DNA of 64,000 bases from contig OY759268.1 of the NCBI GenBank assembly GCA_963662155.1, forward strand, positions 3,021,501 to 3,085,500, read 5' to 3'. Positions within the stretch are counted from its first letter, which is position 1. Every line of letters begins with the position of its first letter. Below the pieces are notes generated by a model. The model worked only from the letters and a program-made list of their open reading frames with translations, did not search any database and had not been told where the DNA came from. Shown one piece after another: positions 10,248 to 38,837 of the stretch. The stretch comes from Lamellibrachia columna (lineage: Eukaryota; Annelida; Polychaeta; Sabellida; Siboglinidae). The translations under genes and the position numbers were made by a program.

Positions 10248-13121
10248 GTGCAGGGGGGTTACCTAGAGGTGTCTCAAGCAGAACAAGAGGCCACTAGCAC
10301 AGATAAACCAATATCAAATCATCCGAAAATCATCTCTGAAAAAGGTTATAGATGCGTATGTTTAAATGCAAGGAGCATAGTAAATAAGAAAAACGAATTA
10401 AACATTATGGTAGAAGATATTGACCCTCACATAATTGGTATAACTGAATCATGGGCTAACATAGATATAACAGATGCTGAATTAGGACTGACAGGATACG
10501 TAATGTTTAGGAAAGATCGAATAGGAAGAAGGGGCGGGGGAGTTATTTTATATGTTAAAGAATCTATTCAGGCTTATGAAATAAAACTAGAAAGGGAAGC
10601 AGATTGCGATGAAGCTGTTTGGTGCAAAATTGTTTCAGGAAATTCAAAATTAACTATTGGATTAGTTTACCGAAGTCCAAACATAAACGAAGAGGACAAC
10701 ACAAAAATAAAAAACGCTATAAAGGAAGTTAGTAAAGGGGAATGTATCATAATGGGAGATTTTAACCATGGACACATACAATGGAATTCTCTAGAGAGCA
10801 CAGGGATTGAGGATCAACAATTTCTATGTTTAATCCAGGATAGCTTTCTTACTCAGCACGTACTAGAACCAACCAGGGGAGAAAATGTATTAGATATAGT
10901 TTTGTCATCACAACAAGAATTAGTGGACAATGTAAAAATATTTGAACCATTGGGTAATAGTGACCATAATCAAATACATTTTGACATCAATGTAAAATCA
11001 GAAAGTAAAAATAAGAAAACGTACAAGAGAAACTTCCACAAAGGTAACTACAAAGATATGAGAAAATACTTAGCACAGCTAGATTGGAATAACATGCTGA
11101 TGGATAAGACTGCAATTGAATGTTGGAATATTCTAAAATATGAAATTGAGAGTATCATTGATAAATTTGTTCCCTTCCGAAAACAAGGAAAACGGTGTAG
11201 AAAGAAACACTTGTCAAAAGAGGCAATTAGAAAAATAATGCTAAAACAAACTATGTGGAGGGTTTATAGGCGTACCAGAAAGGAAGAAGACTATGCAAAA
11301 TACAAAGAGGCACTTAATGCAGCTACAACTGAAATCAGACAATCTAAAAGAAGCTATGAGCAAAAACTGGCATGTAACATAAAAACTGACAGCAAGAGTT
11401 TTTATGCATATGTCAGGAGTAAACAAAACGTACAAGACAAGGTTGGACCTCTAGAAGACAGTGCTGGAAATATAATATCACAGGGGTTTTTAATGGCGGA
11501 AGACCTAAATGGTTACTTCAGTTCAGTGTTTACAAAAGAAGATATTAGTTCATTACCAGTTGCTGATGCTAAATTTCAGGGGGCTAAATCTGACTATTTA
11601 GGACCGTTAGTTGTAACTCCAGAATTGGTAGCTAGGAAAATAAAGGCAATGAAGGATAACAAATCACCGGGAGTGGATGGGATTCCTCCAAAATTACTAA
11701 TGGAAACAGTAGATCAAATCAGTATACCACTTGCAAGAGTATTCAACTTGTCATTAAAAGAGGGAGTTGTTCCGTTTGAATGGAAAGAAGCAAACATCAT
11801 ACCATTATTTAAAAAGGGTTTGAGAAATAAGTCAGAGAATTACAGACCAGTGAGTTTAACGTCAGTGATTTGTAAATTATTAGAAAGGTTAATTAAAGAC
11901 CATATGGTGGACTTCCTCGTTAAGCATAAATTATTAAACTCATCTCAACATGGATTCCTTAAAGCGAGGTCATGCTTAACAAATATGTTATGTTTTTTGG
12001 AAGAAATCACTAAGTGGATAGACATGGGATCGCCAGTAGATATTATCTACTTAGATTTTCAGAAAGCTTTTGACAAAGTGCCACATCAAAGATTGCTACT
12101 TAAATTAAAAGCCCATGGTATCGGGGATAGCATAACTGACTGGATAGAACAATGGCTGACTGACAGAAGACAACGAGTTGTAGTAGATGGCGAAGTTTCA
12201 AATTGGAAATCGGTTTTGAGTGGGGTACCTCAAGGATCAGTATTAGGACCTATATTATTCTTAATTTATATCAATGACTTGGACGAGAGTATAACAAGTA
12301 ATGTACTGAAATTTGCGGACGACACAAAACTGTTTAGAAAGGTTAATACTGATGGTGATAAACAACATTTACAAAACGATCTAGACAGATTAGTGAAATG
12401 GTCTGAGAAATGGCAGATGTTGTTCAATTTTGGGAAATGTAAATGCCTACATACAGGACATGGGAACTTGAATGTAAACTATAAAATGGGAGCTACTGTT
12501 CTTGGTACTACTGCAAAAGAAAAGGACTTAGGAGTTACAATAAGCGCTGATATGAAAGTTTCAGAGCAGTGTGGTATTGCAGCTTCAAAGGGTAATCAAA
12601 TTCTTGGATTGATTAGAAGAAACATAACATATAAGGGAAAAAAGTTAATTATACCTCTTTATAAAGCAATAGTTAGACCTCATTTAGAATACTGTATACA
12701 AGCATGGAGACCATATCGTAAGAAGGATATAGATACGCTTGAACGCATACAAAGGAGAGCAACTAAAATGATTCCAGAACTTAGAGACCTTAGTTATGAA
12801 GAACGCCTGAAAGAATGTGGTTTAACAACTCTAGAGACAAGGAGGTTAAGAGGAGATCAGATTGAAGTTTTTAAGATATTGAATGGGTATGAAAATATTG
12901 ATAGAAATATGTTTTTCTCACTCAAGAAGGATAGCAGAACTAGAGGACATGAGGTAAAATTAGTAAAGGATCAATGTAGATTGGACATCAGGAAGCACTC
13001 GTTCTCACAGAGGACAATAAATGAATGGAACAAACTGTCTACAGATTGTGTAACTGCTAGCAGCGTGAATATGTTTAAAAACAAGGTTGACACATATATC
13101 AGGAGGGCGGGTTATAAGTAG
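10248..13121 (+). CDS. LINE ORF2: endonuclease and reverse transcriptase
   Basis: About 957 aa with no stops, ending in TAG at 13119. The first 240 residues are an exonuclease-endonuclease-phosphatase (APE-type) domain: CLNARSIVNKKNEL, GITESW (metal-binding Glu), GDFNHGHIQW and the terminal SDHNQI motif are all present. Residues about 460-740 form the reverse transcriptase, with SPGVDGIPPKLL, YRPVSLTSVICKLLER, LDFQKAFDKVPH, GVPQGSVLGPILF and the catalytic FADD at about residue 689. A C-terminal region with RPHLEYCIQAW follows. The protein nicks target DNA and primes reverse transcription from the element RNA. The frame opens without an ATG (first in-frame Met lies inside the endonuclease), and the start at 10248 is GTG. 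Expression therefore probably depends on translation of ORF1. Catalytic residues look intact. Confidence 0.92.
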   Translation: MQGGYLEVSQAEQEATSTDKPISNHPKIISEKGYRCVCLNARSIVNKKNELNIMVEDIDPHIIGITESWANIDITDAELGLTGYVMFRKDRIGRRGGGVILYVKESIQAYEIKLEREADCDEAVWCKIVSGNSKLTIGLVYRSPNINEEDNTKIKNAIKEVSKGECIIMGDFNHGHIQWNSLESTGIEDQQFLCLIQDSFLTQHVLEPTRGENVLDIVLSSQQELVDNVKIFEPLGNSDHNQIHFDINVKSESKNKKTYKRNFHKGNYKDMRKYLAQLDWNNMLMDKTAIECWNILKYEIESIIDKFVPFRKQGKRCRKKHLSKEAIRKIMLKQTMWRVYRRTRKEEDYAKYKEALNAATTEIRQSKRSYEQKLACNIKTDSKSFYAYVRSKQNVQDKVGPLEDSAGNIISQGFLMAEDLNGYFSSVFTKEDISSLPVADAKFQGAKSDYLGPLVVTPELVARKIKAMKDNKSPGVDGIPPKLLMETVDQISIPLARVFNLSLKEGVVPFEWKEANIIPLFKKGLRNKSENYRPVSLTSVICKLLERLIKDHMVDFLVKHKLLNSSQHGFLKARSCLTNMLCFLEEITKWIDMGSPVDIIYLDFQKAFDKVPHQRLLLKLKAHGIGDSITDWIEQWLTDRRQRVVVDGEVSNWKSVLSGVPQGSVLGPILFLIYINDLDESITSNVLKFADDTKLFRKVNTDGDKQHLQNDLDRLVKWSEKWQMLFNFGKCKCLHTGHGNLNVNYKMGATVLGTTAKEKDLGVTISADMKVSEQCGIAASKGNQILGLIRRNITYKGKKLIIPLYKAIVRPHLEYCIQAWRPYRKKDIDTLERIQRRATKMIPELRDLSYEERLKECGLTTLETRRLRGDQIEVFKILNGYENIDRNMFFSLKKDSRTRGHEVKLVKDQCRLDIRKHSFSQRTINEWNKLSTDCVTASSVNMFKNKVDTYIRRAGYK

Positions 13122-13223
13122 GTGAACATTGTTGGACTCTCGATAAGCCAATGGCTTCCTTGTCCACTTGCCATCTGGGCCTTTGGCTTGGATGGCAAAT
13201 CTTGTTAAATCTTGTTAAATCTG
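13122..13223 (+). other. LINE 3' UTR and terminal repeat
   Basis: This short UTR contains CTTGTCCACTTGCCATCTGG and ends in ATCTTGTTAA repeats. The same segment is found, with its middle part triplicated, at 58600-58800 in reverse orientation. That marks it as the element's conserved 3' end, where reverse transcription would initiate. Confidence 0.75.
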
Positions 13224-13241
13224 TTTGAGTGGTTCTGCAAT

Positions 13242-13425
13242 GTCCAACTGGACCAGTGTCCGAGCCTTCTGTGGTGACGTCACTGGACCAGTGTCCCAGC
13301 CTTCTGTGGTGACGTCACTGGACCAGTGTCCCGGCCTTCTGTGGTGACGTCACTGGACCAGTGACCCGGCCTTCTTTGGCGACGTCACTAGACCAATGTC
13401 CGGCCTTCTCTGGCGACGTCACTGG
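13242..13425. repeat. 35-bp tandem repeat, five units
   Basis: Units beginning ACTGGACCAGTGTCC and ending GTGGTGACGTC repeat five times directly downstream of the LINE. Later units differ by substitutions and a short deletion. No coding potential. Confidence 0.85.
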
Positions 13426-13429
13426 AACA

Positions 13430-14006
13430 TCGCATACCTTAAATGACACAAATAAAAAACACAAAGCCCACCCGCAACGATCTCTTCTCTAACTTAGTCA
13501 CCCGGGGAGCGAATTTGGCTTAACAGTAGCACACGTCGATGTTTATACGTTGCCTTTAAAACAACCGACTACCAACAATTATCATATATACTGTTAATAC
13601 TATCAATACTTTAGTAAAACAAAGAGAATGGCAGCGCAACGAATGTGTTTTGCCATCGCCTCCTAAAGGTGGCTGCGGCTTAGACCCGGTTCAGCCACAG
13701 CGCGGCAGGTCAGAGCGATCTGTGTCGTCGGGGACGTGACGCATTCAAAGTCACTGACCCGAGGAAAGAGCAGGCTTTGAATAACGTGTTACTAGTGGAG
13801 GTAACTGGGGCAAGTGGCCAGAAGCAACCACGACTGACATACAACACGTTGCACAGTTGACTGCTTCAATCTGAGTCAGTAGTTGAATGACGCCCGGTTT
13901 CCACCAACCACAGACAAGCAATATATCACGTTATCCAAAGGGTGAGTTTTATTGGTTGCAGGGTTCAACGGTGCAACCCCCACCAGGGGTTAAAATAGGG
14001 CTTATA
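13430..14006. other. No recognisable gene
   Basis: Unique-looking DNA between the 35-bp array and the left end of the DNA transposon. I see no coding or RNA feature. Confidence 0.4.
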
Positions 14007-14152
14007 GAGGGTATGCACTGACGTCACGATTTCCGCCGGTCCCCGGATGTTCCGCCATATTGGCGATATCAACCGCAATGACAAACTCGCCTTTTAAGTA
14101 CGTCGCATTTTTTCAGTTAACTAAACAGCGTTTTAACAATTTATTTCACAAC

Positions 14153-14290
14153 ATGGCAGCCAGCAAGCAGAATGTAACACCGTCTAGTTATCGTGAAACT
14201 TTGGATGGTGCTGTCAAGGTGCGATATGACGAGAAATTACGTCTTATTGGGAACGAAGATCCTTACACCGTCGATCTGTCAGACTCGTAA
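14153..14290 (+). pseudogene. N-terminal exon of YqaJ-type transposon protein
   Basis: ATG at 14153 gives MAASKQNVTPSSYRETLDG followed by VRYDEKLRLIGNEDPYT. This resembles the N-terminus of animal transposon proteins that carry a YqaJ exonuclease domain (a repeated pattern of Tyr-x-x-TLDxxVKxRYxxKL...DPY). It stops at 14288-14290 (TAA) and is separated from the nuclease-like remainder by the PLAC8 insertion, so the protein is broken. The family assignment rests on pattern memory. Confidence 0.5.
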
Positions 14291-14431
14291 ACGATCTCAC
14301 CTGACACTGGTAGACGTCTGAACTGCCGTTCGAATGTACACGCGTCATTCCCCATATTTCATAAAAAGCTGTGCTGGCGTCGGGATTCGTGCTTACTGTA
14401 GCCTACATCATCAGTGCATGGGTGTGTACCG

Positions 14432-14761
14432 CTAGTTTCTCCGTCTGCGCGGGCTCTGTCCGCCTAATGCATTCACCTCTTGGGCCTCTTGCGATAAGGC
14501 ACAGCACGGACAGCAGCAGTGCACTAGCAAGTCGCCGATCATGCCTCCCTCGATGTTCTTCTGTTCCCGGATCTTCGATCGGATTTGAGCTTGGCAAAAT
14601 ATGTTTAGGAGTGGTACGAACGTAACGAGGCCACACATAAGGCAGCTCTCACCTACCGCCTCTGCATTCTTGCCGGCCGTATAACATGGCGCGATATATG
14701 TGATGATGCACACCAAACAGTTGTCGAAGCAACTACATAGACCGTGCTGCCAATCCGCCAT
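14432..14761 (-). CDS. PLAC8-family (Cys-rich) protein, intronless, inside a transposon
   Basis: The frame from ATG at 14761 (the upstream open codons lack an ATG) encodes 109 aa, the usual size for this family. It has the full PLAC8 pattern. The N-terminal MADWQHGLCSCFDNCLVCI is followed by the PCYTAGKNAEAVG motif, a short hydrophobic middle (CLMCGLVTFVPLLNIF), a basic helix (RSKIREQKNIEG) and the C-terminal CCCPCCALSQEAQEV motif. PLAC8 proteins are small cysteine-rich, membrane-associated proteins (cornifelin, onzin, and the plant cell-size and metal-transport relatives). The frame is intact and has no introns, and it lies between the broken halves of the transposon's YqaJ gene in the opposite orientation. 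That suggests a captured host copy. I see no poly(A) trace, so retro-capture is unproven. Confidence 0.8.
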   Translation of the reverse strand: MADWQHGLCSCFDNCLVCIITYIAPCYTAGKNAEAVGESCLMCGLVTFVPLLNIFCQAQIRSKIREQKNIEGGMIGDLLVHCCCPCCALSQEAQEVNALGGQSPRRRRN

Positions 14762-14811
14762 GGTGTCCGTCAAGAAGTTATCCAGAAAACGACGAGAACT
14801 ATCTGATGGAA

Positions 14812-15552
14812 GTACTTGTTTACCTTGTACATTATATTATCGTTTTCATAAATCAAGTGATTTCAACAGCTCAATCTTGTGAGTACTACCCAACTTGGTG
14901 TTTGCAGAAAGGAATTCTGCTATTTTGTGGTGTGGACTGAACGTGACATCCACATTGAAATTATCACCCTTAACAGTGACTTTTGGGAAGAGATTTGCAC
15001 GAAATCGTCACACATCTTTCAAGCAGCAATTCTACCTGAGCTGGTTGCCAAGTTTTTTTCTAAACTACCACACAGCAGTTTGTCACCATCATCTTTCTGC
15101 AGCACTGTGAAACCTGCCTGCACTACCACCAAGGACAGTATGTTGGCTTGTGGTGACAATACACTATTCTGTTATTGTGAACAGGTGGAATCAGGTGACA
15201 TGGTAGGGTGTGACAATGACCAGATTGCAGGAAGCTTCCACAGTTCAAGCGTGGAAAGAAAACACTGACAAAGTGATTATCAAGGCAGCTGTAGACAACA
15301 TCACAAACATTTATTTACATGAAAAATGAATAATGGAAGTAAAATGAGCAATTACGTGGTAACTGCAGCCCAATGTATATGCATTCATGTGTTATCTACA
15401 GGTTGTAGTCTCATGCTATACAATTTCTAAATCAATTGAGACTATCTTAGTATTTATTTACATGAAACATTAAAGTACTTGTTTACCTTGTACATTATAT
15501 TATCGTTTTCATAAATCAAGTGATTTCAACAGCTCAATCTTGTGAGTACTAC
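14812..15552 (+). repeat. 78-bp perfect direct repeat within the transposon
   Basis: The stretch at 14812-14889, containing CTTGTTTACCTTGTACATTA and ending GTGAGTACTACC, recurs without change at 15475-15552. The two copies flank the YqaJ/PHD remnant. Identity implies a recent duplication or a recombination scar inside the element. Confidence 0.9.
14879..15268 (+). pseudogene. YqaJ-type nuclease C-terminus plus PHD-like finger
   Basis: The frame reads QLGVCRKEFCYFVVWTERDI followed by HIEIITLNSDFWEE and AAILPELVAKFF. This matches the end of a YqaJ/lambda-exonuclease domain, where FVVWT and the HIERI-like strand are characteristic. After a Cys/Ser-rich linker comes LFCYCEQVESGDMVGCDND, the first half of a PHD zinc finger (CxC ... 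GCDN). The second half lacks the expected H/C ligands (GSFHSSSVERKH, then stop). The N-terminal nuclease core, including the catalytic region, is missing between here and 14290. This is a remnant of the second ISL2EU protein. It is unlikely to be functional. Confidence 0.6.
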
Positions 15553-15553
15553 C

Positions 15554-17456
<1,903 letters not shown>

Positions 17457-17771
17457 CGCGCTTAAAGCTAATTTTTCGGATGAGTAATCACGGACAAAGG
17501 CACTGCTGGCGGCTTGTTATTGTGGTTGGTATCGCCACAATGGCGGCGCATCCGGTTGGTGACGTCACGTGAATACGGTCTAATACGTACATTGATAGCC
17601 ACGTTGCCGCAGATCATTACTGACATATTGCAGGTGTCAACGTATATGTCGTTATATACACAGACCACCAACATGTGGTGACGAGATAAAGAAGGGTGAT
17701 CTTATGTTATCGTGTTCATCGACGGAAGAACGGTTTTGTTTAGGAGCCCTCTAGAGGCGGGTGAGTTGTGG

Positions 17772-19362
17772 CGAAGCGGTTGGAGGTGTAGTGTACTGTA
17801 CGATTTTCAAATAAAACACAAACAAAGAAGTATAATCCGTCCTGATATCACTGTATGACAAGCATTATCAGAGCGACACTCCAGATATGTTGGTTCACCG
17901 ATATGGCACATGAGTTGTGTAATATGACGTCATCGTACTTAAGCTTTCATAGCACCAAGAGATAACGTTCTTAGTCAGTGACCTAACTCTGCACATAAGT
18001 GCGAGTACGTGATGCCCACTGACCGCGCCCGCTGACTGCGCCGGACTCGCACAGAGTGCAGCGATGCGAGACGAAGTGCGCTGTGTGAGTAGCCGAATGT
18101 GACCGTCGCACGGAGGGGCGGGGCCTCCACTCTTGTCACTCAAACGTGGGTCGTACGTCGACTTGATGCTATGTTTAACTCGCTGAGCGGGCCATAGCTT
18201 GGGACGTGCGGGCCACAGCTTGGGACAAACGTATGGGAGTCCTGTACATGCGGGTGGGGTTTGTATGGGAGTCCTGTACATGCGGGTGGGGTTTATATGG
18301 GAGTCATGTACATGCGGGTGGGGTTTGTATGAGAGTCCTGTACATGCGGGTGGGGTTTGTATGGGAGTCCTGTACATGCGGGTGGGGTTTATATGGGAGT
18401 CCTGTACATGCGGGTGGGGTTTGTATGGGAGTCCTGTACATGCGGGTGGGGTTTGTATGGGAGTCCTGTACATGCGGGTGGGGTTTGTATGGGAACCCTG
18501 TACATGCGGGTGGGGTTTGTATGGGAGTCCTGTACATGCGGTTGGGGTTTATATGGGAGTCCTGTACATGCGGGTGGGGTTTGTATGGGAACCCTGTACA
18601 TGTGGGTGGGGTTTGTATGGGAACCCTGTACATGCGGGTGGGGTTTGTATGGGAGTCCTGTACATGCGGGTGGGGTTTATATGGGAGTCCTGTACATCCG
18701 GGTGGGGTTTGTATGGGAACCCTGTACATGCGGGTGGGGTTTGTATGGGAGTCCTGTACATGCGGTTGGGGTTTGTATGGGAGTCCTGTACATGCGGGTG
18801 GGGTTTGTATGGGAACCCTGTACATGCGGGTGGGGTTTGTATGGGAGTCCTGTACATGCGGTTGGGGTTTATATGGGAGTCCTGTACATGCGGGTGGGGT
18901 TTGTATGGGAGTCCTGTACATGCGGGTGGGGTTTATATGGGAGTCCTGTACATGCGGGTGGGGTTTGTATGGGAGTCCTGTACGTGCGGTTGGGGTTTGT
19001 ATGGGAGTCCTGTACATGCGGGTGGGGTTTGTATGGGAGTCCTGTACATGCGGGTGGGGTTTGTATGGGAGTCCTGTATGTGCGGTTGGGGTTTGTATGG
19101 GAGTCCTGTACATGTGGGTGGGGTTTGTATGGGAGTCCTGTACATGCGGGTGGGGTTTGGCAAAGCGGTTGGAGGTGTCGTGTTTGAATTCCATACAGTA
19201 TAACTATCAAATTACTTAACGAAGAAGCATAATCGAATGTTGTAGACCTGTCTGGATGTCACTATCTGACTACGGGCATTGTTAGAACGACACTTCAAAT
19301 GTCTTATATGAGTTGTGTAGTGTGACATCTTCGTACTTATGCGGTCAAGGCACCAACAGTTA
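17772..19362 (+). repeat. About 195-bp direct repeats flanking a 32-bp array
   Basis: 17772-17965 (AAGCGGTTGGAGGTGT ... GAGTTGTGTAATATGACGTC) is repeated in diverged form at 19155-19362 (AAGCGGTTGGAGGTGT ... GAGTTGTGTAGTGTGACATC). The two copies bracket the array at 18229-19160, so an ancestral segment was duplicated and the array expanded beside one copy. Confidence 0.8.
18229..19160. repeat. 32-bp tandem array, about 29 units
   Basis: Units contain GAGTCCTGTACATGCGGG and TGGGGTTTGTAT, with recurrent variants (GAACCC, GGTTGGGG, TTATAT). A period of 32 is not a multiple of three and the unit lacks stops on both strands. Several frames of 100-337 aa therefore stay open through it. These are artefacts, not genes. 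Confidence 0.95.
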
Positions 19363-19419
19363 CTACACAATCACATATTCCACAAGCAAAACACGAAACA
19401 TGCGGTTCTCAGCTTATAG

Positions 19420-19785
19420 CATTGAACCCGGCTTCTAGTTCGTATTGAACATGGCTCCTAGTTAGCATTGAAAACGGCTTCTAGTTAGCACTGAACATGG
19501 TTTCTAGATAGTTTTGAACACAAGGCTTCCAGTTAGTATTGAACACGGCTTCTATTTAGCATTGAACATGGCTCCTAGTTAACATTGAAAACGCCTTCTA
19601 GTTCGCATTGCACCCGGCTTCTAGTTCGCATTGCACCCGGCTCCTAGTTAGCATTGAACACGGCTCCTGGTTAGCATTGAACACGGCTCCTAGTTAGCAT
19701 TGCACGCGGCTCCTATTTAGCATTGAACCCGGCTTCTAGTTCGCATTGCACCCGGCTTCTAGTTCGCATTGCACCGCTAGTGAAG
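19420..19785. repeat. About 22-bp degenerate tandem array
   Basis: Units of the form TAGCATTGAACACGGCTCC with TAGT, imperfect throughout (cttctagttcgcattgcac variants). Confidence 0.8.
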
Positions 19786-19944
19786 CGAGAAGAAGGGTAA
19801 TTCGCCCGGTTGTGCAGGGACCATTCAGCCACACGAAGCCATCGATGGTGTCATGTCTGTAAATTATTGAAAGGAGGCCTAGCGACCTTTGTGCGACGTT
19901 TCGCTTTAGTGGTCGCGGGTAACAATCTTGCGACCATATGTGCC

Positions 19945-20335
19945 GCGCAACTAACTTTTGGCGCAGCTAACTTTTGGCACAACTAATTTTTGGTGCGGCT
20001 AACTTTGGGCACACCTAACTTTTGGCGTGGCTAACTTTCGGCACAACTAACTTTGGACGCTGTTAACTTTGGGCACAGTTAACTTTAGGCGCGGCTAACT
20101 TTGGGCATGCCTAACTTTGGGCGTGGCTAATTTTAGGCACAACTAATTTTGGATGCGGCTAATTTTGGGCACAACTAATTTTGGATGTGGGTAACTTTGG
20201 GCACACCTAACTTTGGGGGCGGCTAACTTTGGGTACATTGGGTGGGACTAATATTGGGCTCGGCTAACTATGGACGCGGCTAACTTTGGGCGCGGCTAAA
20301 TTTCGACCCGGCTAACTTTTGGCATTGAGAAAGGC
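19945..20335. repeat. About 16-bp degenerate tandem array
   Basis: Units of the form GGCTAACTTTGGGCGC or CACAACTAACTTTTGG, strongly diverged between copies. Confidence 0.8.
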
Positions 20336-20752
20336 GAAACGAAAATTGTTAACATATCGTAGGGTGTTGAAGTTATTGTGATGTGAATATCTTGATTGCA
20401 GATAAGACATGGCTCAATCTCGAGAATGCACCGTCGGCGCCGCTGCTCAGACTGGTACGGAAGTGGTCATTGTATAGTCCATTCGTATAGTTCAACTCAA
20501 ACAATATGTCACTAATGAACACACAACACAGGCGTTTCTATGTCTCGATCAATTCTCGTAGCACACGTTTATAGTGGAGTCATCTTCATATATCGCACTT
20601 GATTAAACATCTTAATTATTAAATAAGGAGACTACTGAAATAGTACGGTTGACGTGCGTTGTACGATCATATAGGAAGTTTATTCAGGAGTAACTCGTTA
20701 TTTTAGTAATAATAAGTAGTTGTTGTTAGTTGTTAGTAGTAGTTGTTGTTAG

Positions 20753-21955
20753 TCTTCTCTTTATTCCTGTAGTCCGGGGTGAGGCTGACACCGATACCTC
20801 TTTATCCCTGTAGTCCGAGATGAGGTTGGCACCGATACCTCTTTATTCCTGTAGTCCGGGTGAGGCTGGCACCGATACCTCTTTATTCCTGTAGTCCGGG
20901 ATGAGGCTGGCACCGATACCTCTTTATTCCTGTAGTCCGGGGTGAGGCTGGCACCGATACCTCTTTATTCCTGTAGTCCGGGGTGAGGCTGGCACCGATA
21001 CCTCTTTATTCCTGTAGTCCGGGGTGAGGCTGCCACCGATACCTCTTTATCCCTGTAGTCCGGGGTGAGGCTGGAACCGATACCTCTTTGTTCCTGTAGT
21101 CCGGGGTGAAGCTGGCACTTATACCTCTTTATTCCTGTAGTCCGGGGTGAGGCTGGCACCGATACCTCTTTATTCCTGTAGTCCGGGGTGAGGCTGGCAC
21201 CGATACCTCTTTATCCCTGTAGTCCGGATTGAGGCTGGCACCAATACCTCTTTATTCCTGTAGTCCGGGGTGAGGCTGGCACCAATACCTCTTTATCCCT
21301 GTAGTCCGGGGTGAGGCTGGCACCGATACCTCTTTATTCCTGCCACCGATACCGCTTTATCCCTGTAGTCCAGGATGAGGCTGGCACCGATACCTCTTTA
21401 TCCCTGTAGTCCGGGATGAGGCTGGCACCGATACCTCTTTATCCCTGTAGTCCGGGATGAGGCTGGCACCGATACCTCTTTATTCCTGCCACCGATACCT
21501 CTTTATTCCTGTAGTCCGGGGTGAGGCTGGCACCAACACCTCTTTTTCCCCGTAGTCCGGGGTGAGGCTGGCACCGATACCTCTTTATTCCTGTAGTCCG
21601 GGGTGAAGCTGGCACCGGTACCTCTTTATCCCTGTAGTCCGGGGTGAGGCTGGCACCGATACCTCTTTATTCCTGTAGTCCGGGGTGAGGCTGGAACCAA
21701 TACCTCTTTATCCCTGTAGTCCGGGGTGAGGCAGGAACCAATACCTCTTTATCCCTGTAGTCCGGGGTGAGGCTGGAATCAATGACTCTTTATCCCTGTA
21801 GTCCGGGGTGAGGCTGGCACCAATACCTCTGTATCCCTGTAGTTCGGAGTGAGGCTGGAACCAATTACTCTTTATCCCTGTAGTCCGGGGTGAGGCTAGC
21901 ACCAATACCTCTTTATCCCTGTAGTCCGGGGTGAGGCTGGCACCGATACCGGTGG
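20753..21955. repeat. 41-bp tandem array, about 28 units
   Basis: Units contain CCTCTTTATCCCTGTAGTCC and GGGGTGAGGCTGGCACC. The array ends about 245 bp before the start codon of the death-domain gene. A lone unit with the same downstream flank occurs again at 31925-32060. Frames 20965-21159 and 21708-21983 on the minus strand are repeat artefacts. Confidence 0.95.
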
Positions 21956-22198
21956 TCGATTTTTTCCCCTTTTTCTTCATCACTAGTCCCGTTTCACTGT
22001 CGTCTCAACCAACCGTCTCCACTCCACCATCCCTCGCTCTCATTCTCCACTCCACCATCCCTCTCTCTCTCATTCTCCACTCCACCATCCCTCGCTCTCA
22101 TTCTCAACTCCACCATCCCTCGCTCTCATTCTCCACTAGTATTAATCTGAAATACATTTGACGAAAATGTACGATTTGCTATTACTTTAATCGAACGA
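21956..22198 (+). promoter_or_regulatory. Upstream region of the death-domain gene
   Basis: Pyrimidine-rich sequence with about 27-bp repeats (CTCCACTCCACCATCCCTCG, with CTCTCATT) lies between the 41-bp array and the ATG at 22199. It is presumably 5' UTR or proximal promoter. No clear TATA box could be assigned. Confidence 0.35.
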
Positions 22199-38050
<15,852 letters not shown>

Positions 38051-38837
38051 TGACAGCGACTGACGTGACGCGTCAACGTCCGAAGTAGATATTTTATTAA
38101 TATAGTTTTCGGCCATGTATTCATATAATAAATTATACGTATAGTAAATTGTGTTTAATCCGAGAATGTTTTGCGTGTTCAGGTTTGTGCATAAATCGTA
38201 AATAAACCTGATTTATCGCTCACTCATACTGGTAGAGGCAGTTTCTGCTACACTATGAAAATATTTGTGTTTTTAACTTTGGACAATAATTTCCATACAT
38301 TGAATTACTAAGAAACATTGTAACTTTTATAATCTAAACAAATTATTTACAGTTTGGTCATAGTTGACGTAGACTTCCATAAATGTACGATTGTTTTAAC
38401 ATTTTGCAAAAAGCTGCCTGAATCAGTATTTTCTATATTGCCGGGAAAGTTTGGTAGAATTAGTTTGTTATTGTTTTTAGTTTGCTTTGCCCAGTAGGGA
38501 GGGCGAAGGTCGGGGGTAATGTGGCGGTTGTGGCCAGTCGGCACATCGGGGGTGTGCGGGGTTTATAAGTGTAGCGCGTGTATGTGAGAGACTGAACAAT
38601 TGATATTTTAAAATTATTTTTTACCTGTCATCATGTAACTTATTTAAATTGCCTAAAATGTAAATAATTGTATTTTGCAATTTTTAGTTGTCAATATACT
38701 GAACTGGACAATGTCCGTCCAGGAGAAAACACTACGAAAATATCACCCAGACTGACAACAGCTGAAATCGACAGAATAGACACATTAACGTACACGTACG
38801 GTGATGTATCTGGCTAATATCGCAATCCCTTGTCTCG

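Larger units (their letters stand above)
8300..13223 (+). mobile_element. Near-full-length CR1-like LINE
   Basis: The element comprises a 5' leader, ORF1 (zinc-finger-like, coiled coil, SGNH esterase), ORF2 (endonuclease plus reverse transcriptase) and a short 3' UTR ending in repeats of ATCTTGTTAA at about 13198-13218. Both ORFs are free of internal stops, so the copy is young or still mobile. A 5'-truncated relative, sharing the end of ORF2 and the 3' UTR, lies at 58600-58930 on the minus strand. An esterase ORF1 and simple terminal repeats instead of poly(A) are typical of the CR1 group. The 5' boundary is uncertain because no target-site duplication could be confirmed. Confidence 0.85.

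Noticed and set aside
18199..19219. Long plus- and minus-strand open frames of 276-337 aa
   Set aside because: They arise from a stop-free 32-bp tandem repeat that is open in several frames at once. No start context, domain or splice signal supports a gene.
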